A stretch of 43,692 bases of DNA, from positions 50,701 through 94,392 of the forward strand of contig NZ_LISX01000024.1 in assembly GCF_001905465.1 (NCBI RefSeq), given 5' to 3'. A model generated the notes under the pieces. It was not told the origin of the DNA and did no database searches. It was given only the letters and a program-made list of their open reading frames with translations. Position numbers and translations under genes: made by a program. Source of the DNA: Kitasatospora sp. CB01950. Its GTDB lineage: Bacteria; Actinomycetota; Actinomycetes; Streptomycetales; Streptomycetaceae. Shown here in pieces: positions 1-5,891 of the stretch (positions within the stretch are counted from its first letter, which is position 1; every line of letters begins with the position of its first letter).

Positions 1-2
1 CC

Positions 3-92
3 ACCGCCGAAGAACAGGCCGTCACCCTCCGAGCCGTTCTGGACGACGAGAGCTACACCGCTCTTGTCGAAGCCCTCTACGCGCAGCTCTGA
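3..92 (+). CDS. 3' end of an unidentified gene cut by the window edge
   Basis: The first 92 bases read in one frame to a TGA and encode the C-terminal 29 residues of a protein ending in EALYAQL. The frame looks coding, with an acidic helical end typical of a protein C-terminus. Its first 42 bases recur at 527-568 with one mismatch, in a second reading frame further in, so the gene end was partly duplicated. It lies immediately upstream of the first copy of the TGTTGTCCGCGGACAACA palindrome. A partition (ParB-like) role is possible from that context but nothing in the visible residues proves it. Confidence 0.5.
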   Translation, partial: TAEEQAVTLRAVLDDESYTALVEALYAQL

Positions 93-100
93 TCCTCGGC

Positions 101-452
101 GTGTTGTCCGCGGACAACACGGGGTGCCCTCACCGGCCGGTGAGGGCACCCTTCGCTTTTTCTGCCCGCAGCCGGCTGCAGGCCAGCAGACGATGTTGTC
201 CGCGGACAACACACCGGCAGACCCGGTCGGCCTGGCGGAGCGTCAGCACACGCAGTCGGCCGAGCCGACCCGGCACCACTCGGACATCGAGCCGGCTGCC
301 GCGGCCTCGGAGCAGTCCCCCGCCGGGGCCGAGTCGGACGTGTTGTCCGCGGACAGCATTCCCGAGCAGCGCCTCATCGGCAGGCCGGCCAAGGACACCG
401 AGCAGAGCGCGCCGCCGGCCAGCGGCAATCCGATGTTGTCCGCGGACAACAC
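101..452. repeat. Four copies of an 18-20 bp palindrome (family A)
   Basis: The palindrome TGTTGTCCGCGGACAACA occurs at 101-120 (perfect over 20 bp with GTG/CAC ends), 193-212 and 433-452, and with one changed base in the right arm at 340-359. Start-to-start distances are 92, 147 and 93 bp. All four lie downstream of the cut gene. Three of them lie in frame in the reading frame starting at 193, where they encode (M/V)LSAD(N/S). Such clustered perfect palindromes are typical of ParB centromere (parS) sites or operators; which of these applies is not known. Confidence 0.8.
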
Positions 453-568
453 GAGCACGGTCCAGCAAGCCCCTCCGACCGGGCGGACCGTCATGTCGGC
501 CACCGATCTCGTCCTCGCGCTGGGCTCCACCGCCGAAGAACAGGCCGTTACCCTCCGAGCCGTTCTGG
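193..568 (+). pseudogene. Truncated partial copy of the upstream gene, containing palindromes
   Basis: A reading frame from the ATG at 193 runs through low-complexity Ala/Ser/Glu/Pro-rich sequence and ends in the segment STAEEQAVTLRAVL, which repeats the C-terminal region of the gene at 3-92 (42 bp, one mismatch). The copy loses homology at 568 and runs into a 10-bp tandem repeat, so the last ~16 residues of the parent are missing. Palindromes of family A are part of its coding sequence. I read it as a decayed duplicate; it could still be translated as a disordered protein. Confidence 0.45.
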
Positions 569-580
569 TCTGCCATCCTG

Positions 581-650
581 TCGGCACGGCCCGGCACGGC
601 CCGGCACGGCCCGGCACAGCCCGGCACGGCCCGACACGGCCCGACACCCG
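581..650. repeat. 10-bp tandem repeat, seven units
   Basis: Seven consecutive 10-bp units close to CCGGCACGGC start at 581, 591, 601, 611, 621, 631 and 641, with one to three changed bases in some. They begin 13 bp after the duplicated gene end breaks off and end 15 bp before the next start codon, so they mark the breakpoint of the truncated copy. A 10-bp period would place each unit on the same DNA face. Replication slippage is the simplest origin. Confidence 0.8.
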
Positions 651-664
651 AGGACACCGAAGCG

Positions 665-1198
665 ATGAAGACGCCCGCTGACTACCTGCGGCAGCGCCGT
701 GCGGCCGAAGACACAGACGCCAACCTGCGGCTGCGCCGTGCGACTGAGCACGCACACCGCACCTGGCCCGGTGACATGCCCTGCAGAGAGGCGTCCCTGA
801 ACCTGGTCCGTGCCGAGCTAACGCTCGAGGCCACAAAGGCCGTCTTGGACAAGGCGATCCGCGACATGACGGACACCAGGAAGTTCCTGGAGCAGCGCGA
901 GCGCGACAAGAAGCCGGTCACCACGAAGATGCGGGGTGGTCTCCGCCACACGGAGGCGAGGGTCGACTGGGCCAAGGGTGAGCATGGCCGTGCGGTTGAG
1001 GTGGAGCGGCAGGCTCGTGCCTGTCTGAGGAGGGCCGAGGCTGGCGCTTCGAACCGCGCCGACGTGAGGGCTCGGCGGGCGGCACGAGAGCTGGCGGTTG
1101 ACCGATCGCTCGGCAGCGGCGCGCTGCTGCCGCCAACGATCGGGCACCCGCGCGAGCTGGAACGCGAGCACTACCACCAGAACGAGACGAGGCACTGA
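665..1198 (+). CDS. Hypothetical coiled-coil protein
   Basis: A 177-residue, strongly basic and acidic, Ala/Arg/Glu-rich protein starting at ATG 665. No enzymatic motif is visible. Long helical stretches (about residues 10-150) with regular charged residues predict coiled coils, and there are no membrane segments. It starts directly after the 10-bp tandem repeat. I do not recognise a family; a structural or DNA-associated plasmid protein is a guess from composition only. Confidence 0.5.
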   Translation: MKTPADYLRQRRAAEDTDANLRLRRATEHAHRTWPGDMPCREASLNLVRAELTLEATKAVLDKAIRDMTDTRKFLEQRERDKKPVTTKMRGGLRHTEARVDWAKGEHGRAVEVERQARACLRRAEAGASNRADVRARRAARELAVDRSLGSGALLPPTIGHPRELEREHYHQNETRH

Positions 1199-1300
1199 TT
1201 TGGGCCTACCCGGACGTCGCCGGGCCGAAGCGTATCGTGCGCACCGGCCCAGGCAACTGGACTCCGGCGGGTTGTCGGATCGGGGCGATACCGTCCGATC

Positions 1301-1561
1301 ATGATCGCCACGCGCGCCGCCACACCCGCGACCGGCGGCTGGCTGCCCTACCCCAACTCGGCACCGCACCCCGCACTCGGCGGTCGGCGCGTCCCGCACG
1401 TGGCCGGCGGGCTGTGGCTGGGGCTGCGCGCGATGCTGCTCGGCCCTGACCCCGCCGCGGCCGAGCACGATCCAACTGCCGCGGCGTGTGACGTGCTGCG
1501 CCTGCTCGCCCTCACCGCCCGCCCCGCTCCCGGCGGCGGCTTCGTCACCGACCAGCCGTAG
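1301..1561 (+). CDS. Small hypothetical protein
   Basis: An 86-residue reading frame starting with ATG 1301 and ending TAG. Third codon positions are almost all G or C, which supports coding. The product is Ala/Pro-rich with a short conserved-looking centre (HVAGGLWLGLRAMLLG). No domain is recognised. It lies between the coiled-coil gene and another small gene on the same strand, so the three may be co-transcribed. Confidence 0.5.
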   Translation: MIATRAATPATGGWLPYPNSAPHPALGGRRVPHVAGGLWLGLRAMLLGPDPAAAEHDPTAAACDVLRLLALTARPAPGGGFVTDQP

Positions 1562-1591
1562 CCGCGGCCCGGACCGGATCGTTCACCGGAC

Positions 1592-1903
1592 GTGAGCACC
1601 AGCAGCAATGCGGGGCGGAGCGGGCTCGGCCGCCGCCTCGACGACCTGATCGCCACCACCGACGAGGCCGGGCGAGGGCCCGCGTCGCCGCGCGCCACGG
1701 CGGCCGAGCGGATCGTTGGCCGCCAGGAGGATCTGACGCCGGAGCAACAGGTGCTGCTCGGCCGGGCCCGACGGCAGGCGCGTGCCACCACCGAAGCGGC
1801 GCAGCGACTGCTGGCCGCCGCCCCGGGGCCCCAGCCCGTTCCAAGGGACAGGACCCCGGCCGCCGCTCGACCGCGCAGCCGGATTGATGGGTACCAGAGC
1901 TGA
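1592..1903 (+). CDS. Small hypothetical helical protein
   Basis: A 103-residue frame with GTG start at 1592, 30 bp after the preceding gene. The middle (about residues 36-75) is predicted helical with the motif LTPEQQVLLGRARRQARA; the ends are disordered and Pro-rich. No family is recognised. Same-strand spacing suggests an operon with its neighbours. Confidence 0.5.
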   Translation: MSTSSNAGRSGLGRRLDDLIATTDEAGRGPASPRATAAERIVGRQEDLTPEQQVLLGRARRQARATTEAAQRLLAAAPGPQPVPRDRTPAAARPRSRIDGYQS

Positions 1904-2047
1904 CCGCCGGCCGTCCCTGCCCGCGCCATCATGGCAGCGGCGCTGCACCTGGCCCGGCGCGCGGCAAGTGTGGCTGCTGTGCCGGGCTGATCCTGTGTCA
2001 CCCCTTCGGGCGGACTCCCTTCCCCTGAACCGGGGAACACCCCGGGC

Positions 2048-2755
2048 GTGACGGACACCGACGAGACGACCACCACCGGCAGCCCCCTGTTCCAGCCCGG
2101 TGCCACCGCAGTGCGCCGCGACGTCCACGCGGGGCGGGTGTGGACGGCGAAGCCGCAGCGGGTGGTCGCCGACACCGGCCACGTGCTGACCCTGGCCTGC
2201 TGGCCCGGGATCGAGGGCCTCGCCCCGACAACCTGGACCGAGGCCTTGTGCACCGGCGACGACACCGTCCGCGAACAGGGCCTGCACCACCTCGCCGCCG
2301 GCACCTGGACGCTCGGACCCCACCGCTGGGAGCGCACCGCGGTCCTGTCCCACTACCTGGCAGGGGAGTGGTTCTCCGTCCACTGCTTCCAGGACGCCGC
2401 CACCGGCACCCCCATCAGCTGGTACGTCAACTTCGAGCTCCCCTACCGTCGCCGTCCGGGCGGGATCGACACCATGGACCTCGCCCTCGACCTGGTCGCC
2501 ACCCCCGACCTGACCGACCACCACTTCAAAGACCGCGACGAATACGCCCGGCTGCGCCGCCTCGGCGTGGTCGACGACCACCTCGACCGCCAGGTCCAGC
2601 AGGCGTGCGGCCGCGCGATCGCGATGCTCGACAACCACGCGGGGCCGTTCGCCACCGGCTGGCCCGCCTGGACTCCGGACCCGTCCTGGCCGCTGCCGCT
2701 GCTCCCGGACGGCGCCGACCGGGAGACAGAGCCGGTGGCTCCCTACCAGCTGTAG
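2048..2755 (+). CDS. DUF402 domain-containing protein
   Basis: A 235-residue protein with GTG start at 2048. Residues about 110-190 carry DUF402/FomD-like hallmarks: a WYVNFE motif, a TMDLALDLV strand and a KDRDEY motif. Members of this fold include nucleoside di/triphosphate phosphatases such as FomD, which use acidic residues to bind metal and phosphate. The acidic cluster DLALDLV and the D in KDRDEY are present, so activity is plausible. The N-terminal ~100 residues form a second region seen in many Streptomyces DUF402 proteins. A hairpin follows the stop. Substrate unknown. Confidence 0.75.
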   Translation: MTDTDETTTTGSPLFQPGATAVRRDVHAGRVWTAKPQRVVADTGHVLTLACWPGIEGLAPTTWTEALCTGDDTVREQGLHHLAAGTWTLGPHRWERTAVLSHYLAGEWFSVHCFQDAATGTPISWYVNFELPYRRRPGGIDTMDLALDLVATPDLTDHHFKDRDEYARLRRLGVVDDHLDRQVQQACGRAIAMLDNHAGPFATGWPAWTPDPSWPLPLLPDGADRETEPVAPYQL

Positions 2756-2763
2756 CCGCGCCG

Positions 2764-2784
2764 GGCCCGGGAACAGCCCGGGCC
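2764..2784 (+). terminator. GC hairpin after the DUF402 gene
   Basis: GGCCCGGG and CCCGGGCC form 8-bp arms around a 5-base loop just after the DUF402 stop, followed by a pyrimidine-rich stretch. It sits between two convergent genes and probably ends transcription of the plus-strand gene. The remainder to 2993 shows nothing else I can support. Confidence 0.45.
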
Positions 2785-2993
2785 GGCGACTCTTCTCCTC
2801 ACCTCCGCAGTCAAGCTCGGCTGCATCCTTGAACGGCTCGGGCTTGCGGGTAGGAAATGCGGGACCCGCACCACACAGTCCGGACTGCCCGCCTCCGATG
2901 AGCGGCCATCCATTGGTTCACACGAGAGTTCGACAGCAGTTGGGACGGCATCGGCGGGAAGAGGGTTGTCGGGAGAGAAATTGTTCGGTTTCT

Positions 2994-3995
2994 TCAGTCC
3001 AGGCAGCTGGTGAAGTGGGGGTATTTCTCGGGGTGGTACATCTGGTCGAGGCATCTACGCAGCCCGTCGCCTTCGTCGTCGACACGGAGCATCCACGGGA
3101 TTCGGCCGAGGAGGGCGGCTAGGTCTCCGGTAGCCGCAGCGTCCAGGAAGGCGCGCAGGTCGCCAGGGATGGGGCCGTTGGTGAGGCAGAGCCAGGACAG
3201 GGCCGCGCACATCCTGACCTCGGTGGGATGGGAGGGGTCCTGCCACCAGGTGCGCATCTGCTCGATGGCGGCCGGGTGTCGCTCTTCCCAGGCGAGTTGG
3301 CCGATCGCCAGGACGAGGCAGGCGCACACCGCAGGGTCGTCCTCGACTCGGAGGCGGGCGTGCAGGGATTGCACGATCGTCTCGCACGGGCCCGCGGCCG
3401 CGGCCAGGGCGTGGGCGACGTCCTGGCGGACCTCCGGGTCGGGATCGCCGAGCAGAGGCAGCAGCAGGCCTGCGTCCGCGGCCAAGGCCTCGCGGGCGGC
3501 CTGCACCGACCAGTTCCCCAGGTAGCCGGAGGCCTCGAAGACCAGTTGGTCGTCGGCGCGTGCCGCGCGGAGCAGGCCGGTGCGGCTGCCGTCACCGTAG
3601 TGCTGACGGCGGGCCAGGCCGGCGAGGCCCGCCAGGATCTCGGCGCGATAGTCGGCGCGCGTGAGGGCGATGCGGATCAGGAACGGAACGGCCAGGGCGC
3701 CGGCAGCGCAACCGGTGTCGCTGTGCAGCAGGCTGCTCCACAGCCGGTGGAATGCCATGCGCACACTGCGCTCGTCGCCGGTACGGACCTGCTCCAGTGC
3801 GGCGGGGACGTCGGTGCCGGGCCCATAGGAGTGGTGGAAACGGTCCCAGGGCACGGCGTCGTAGTCGAAGTTGTCCTTCGCCTCGGCCGGGATCCGGGCG
3901 ACGACGAAACGCACGTCCTCCACGGTCCCGGCATGGAAAGCCCTGTAGCCCTCATCCCACCGGACGGAAATACCCGCCTCGCCCTGCCGGCTCAT
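2994..3995 (-). CDS. HEAT-repeat protein
   Basis: A 333-residue protein with ATG at 3995 and a good ribosome binding site (AAGGAG). Paired helices of HEAT/armadillo type fill residues ~80-320, clearest in the segment GDPDPEVRQDVAHALAAAAG and the following pair with ACLVLAIGQL. No catalytic motif or membrane segment. Similar Streptomyces proteins are annotated as HEAT-repeat proteins and act as binding scaffolds; some sit beside polymorphic toxins as immunity factors. An HNH nuclease relic lies ~150 bp upstream on the other strand, which fits but does not prove an immunity role. Confidence 0.7.
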   Translation of the reverse strand: MSRQGEAGISVRWDEGYRAFHAGTVEDVRFVVARIPAEAKDNFDYDAVPWDRFHHSYGPGTDVPAALEQVRTGDERSVRMAFHRLWSSLLHSDTGCAAGALAVPFLIRIALTRADYRAEILAGLAGLARRQHYGDGSRTGLLRAARADDQLVFEASGYLGNWSVQAAREALAADAGLLLPLLGDPDPEVRQDVAHALAAAAGPCETIVQSLHARLRVEDDPAVCACLVLAIGQLAWEERHPAAIEQMRTWWQDPSHPTEVRMCAALSWLCLTNGPIPGDLRAFLDAAATGDLAALLGRIPWMLRVDDEGDGLRRCLDQMYHPEKYPHFTSCLD

Positions 3996-4139
3996 CGCTC
4001 CTTCTTCCCGGAGCCGGTTCGGTGCCGCTGTTCAAGATCGTAAGTGTCCATGGTGGGCACCGTAGCGTCAGCCTCCGACACCGGCCGGCGAGGGCGGCTA
4101 CCGGGAATACGGCATGGTTGGAATGACACTCCCCGCCAG

Positions 4140-4241
4140 TCGGGGGCCTCCGCCTGGTCCGCAGCGGAGCGGCAGGCCTACGCCAACGACCCCGACGAGC
4201 CGAGGGCGCTGATCGCGGTCTCCGCCAAGTCCAACAGGTCT
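4140..4241 (+). pseudogene. Relic of a DUF1524-type HNH nuclease
   Basis: One frame encodes SGASAWSAAERQAYANDPDE followed by PRALIAVSAKSNRS. This matches the conserved segment of secreted HNH (DUF1524) nucleases, where WxxxxRxxYANDL, PRxLIAV and NRSK follow the catalytic His. Neither the upstream DH motif nor the downstream conserved Trp segment is found in any frame nearby, so only about 34 codons of a much longer gene remain. The rest of 3996-4392 shows no gene. Confidence 0.6.
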
Positions 4242-4392
4242 CGAACGTCGTGCTGCTCCGGCTCAGCCACAGGCGGAGGCCGTCCACGACCGTGTAGGCC
4301 GGGCGCAGCCACAGCACCGCGGCCTGCGTTGCCGAGCTGGCGCTACGGTTGGCGCGACAGCGGCCTGGTGGCCGCTGAATGGGGAGGCTCGA

Positions 4393-4725
4393 GTGTTCAG
4401 CAGGAAGAGGGCAACAGACCAGACGATCGGCCAGAGCAGTGCTGCCGACGAACTCGCTCAACGCGCCGCATCGGTGTTCGTCTCCACGCTGCCGACAGCG
4501 CAGCGTCCGTACCGGCAGGTAGCGGTACTTGCCGGAGAACCGGCGCAGTCGGCGGAACAGGCCTGGCAGAGTCTCCGGCGGCGTGGGGCCGAACACGGCT
4601 GTGACGCCGTTCTGGGCGCGGGGTTGACCTCGTGGGCCGGTGACTCCGTTTTCATGCCGCAGTTCCTGGCGTTCGGAACAGGGGTCAGCTGGAGCCCGGA
4701 GGAAGACGGCGAACCGACTGGCTGA
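4393..4725 (+). CDS. Small hypothetical protein
   Basis: A 110-residue protein with GTG start at 4393. The core (residues 40-100) contains AEQAWQSLRRRGAEHGCDAV and a following LGAGLTSW strand, resembling the layout of small YbjQ-like or heavy-metal-binding folds, but the similarity is too weak to name. No signal peptide or membrane segment. It stands alone between a decayed nuclease and a fragment-rich stretch. Confidence 0.4.
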   Translation: MFSRKRATDQTIGQSSAADELAQRAASVFVSTLPTAQRPYRQVAVLAGEPAQSAEQAWQSLRRRGAEHGCDAVLGAGLTSWAGDSVFMPQFLAFGTGVSWSPEEDGEPTG

Positions 4726-4796
4726 CGGCCCGGAGACGGCCCCGGACCGGTGCGAAAGCCCCTCTTCCAGTGGAGAACCCATAGGTAGGGGATTTC

Positions 4797-4996
4797 CCCT
4801 GCGTCACGCACCTGCCGCAGCCGCCCGCCGAGGACATCGCCGTGGTCGAGCTGGACGCCGAGGACGACTCCGAAGTGTTCTGGCTGGCCTCGGCCGACCT
4901 GGTCGGCGCGCACCTCTACCCCGACGTCGGCGAGCACCTGGTCGACGCCGTCACCGCCCAGGCCCGCCCGCGGGCCGCCGCCCCGGTGCTGCTGGC
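4797..4996 (+). pseudogene. Gene fragment without clear start or end
   Basis: A segment with coding-like composition encodes AEDIAVVELDAEDDSEVFWL and a following helix ending AAAPVLLAAMTD. There is no good start upstream, and beyond about 4996 the frame turns into Gly/Ala/Arg-rich sequence that does not look coding. I do not recognise the family. The stretch 4997-5261 holds nothing else I can support. Confidence 0.3.
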
Positions 4997-5261
4997 CGCG
5001 ATGACGGACGTCGGTCCCGGCGACGCGTCGTGTGCGCCGGCGGCTGCGGTCGGTGAGGGCGGTGCGCAGCCGGGTGGCGAGGTGTCGGCGGTGCCAGGTG
5101 GGTCGGATCGCGAGCTCGAGCAGTTCGAAGGTGCGGGTGCTCCGAGGAGTCGGCCGGTTCGTCGGTGTCCGGCGTGTTGTGTCGGCGGATCGGGTGACGT
5201 GGTGTCGGTGCGGCCCGCCACCGTGGTGACACGCAGTCAGTTGGCATCACGGGAGGTGGCC

Positions 5262-5520
5262 GTGGAGTACAAGGGGATGTCGTCGCAGGCGAAGGAGCTG
5301 TTCCTGAAGGAGCGGCCTTGGTGCGCGCTGTGCGGGGCCAGGTCGATGGAGGTCGACCACGACCACGCCTCGGGCGAGGTCCGGGGCACGCTCTGCCGGG
5401 TGTGCAACGGCCGCCTGGGGTCGCTGGAGGCGGCGCTGCGCCTGCCGGCCGGGGAGTTCCAGGCGAAGGCGGGCGATCTGCACCGGGCGCTGTGGCGCGA
5501 CGGCCAGGTGGCGCTCGACC
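5262..5520 (+). CDS. Recombination endonuclease VII-like protein, 3' end unresolved
   Basis: From GTG 5262, preceded by GGGAGG at 5251, about 86 residues match the endonuclease VII / HNH zinc fold: a CALCG knuckle, a DHDH catalytic motif and a second CRVCN knuckle ending the HNH core (about residues 25-60). This phage-derived family cuts branched DNA. The frame does not stop; it stays open to 6980 across genes on the other strand, while good codon usage moves to the +1 frame at about 5520. A one-base indel near 5520 or a sequencing error is likely, so the end given marks where coding evidence stops. Confidence 0.6.
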
Positions 5521-5802
5521 GTGCCCGTGCTGCTGTCCCGGCCGCTGACGGCCGAGGAGTTCCTGGCCGCGCACTGGGACGCCGGGGAGAAGCTGCCGAG
5601 GACGCCGGACGGACTCCGAGAGCTGATCGGGGACGAGTACTCCTCCCGATGGCTGGACCTTGCGGTGCGGGTCGCGTTGGAGGACCTGGGCGACGACCTG
5701 CCGGATCGGAGATGGGGGCTCTTCCACGTCGCCCGGTGGCACTGGCGGGAACTGTTCGGTCACTGGAGGGACCGGCGGGATCCGCCTCCGCCGAGAACCT
5801 GA
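5521..5802 (+). CDS. Small hypothetical protein, possibly the C-terminal part of the upstream gene
   Basis: A 93-residue frame with GTG at 5521 and very high third-position GC. It contains AEEFLAAHWDAGEKLP, DEYSSRWLDLAVRVALEDLG and a Trp/His-rich end (HVARWHWRELFGHW). It begins exactly where coding signal leaves the endonuclease VII frame. Either it is a separate overlapping gene or the two are one gene split by a frameshift. No family recognised. Confidence 0.5.
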   Translation: MPVLLSRPLTAEEFLAAHWDAGEKLPRTPDGLRELIGDEYSSRWLDLAVRVALEDLGDDLPDRRWGLFHVARWHWRELFGHWRDRRDPPPPRT

Positions 5803-5835
5803 GGGGGAGGGAACCCCCGGGGATACCCGGTTCTG

Positions 5836-5861
5836 CGCGTCGGAGGGCGTCTGCCGACGCG
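5836..5861. terminator. Hairpin between convergent genes
   Basis: CGCGTCGG and CCGACGCG form 8-bp arms around a 10-base loop, between the stop of the small plus-strand gene and the stop of the STAND gene. It could end both transcripts; no T-run follows. Confidence 0.4.
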
Positions 5862-5891
5862 TCATGTGCGCCTGTGGCTCATGGCCGGTGT

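Noticed and set aside
4790..4800. GGGGATTTCCCC as a regulatory palindrome
   Set aside because: Isolated, short and not linked to any start codon I can support.
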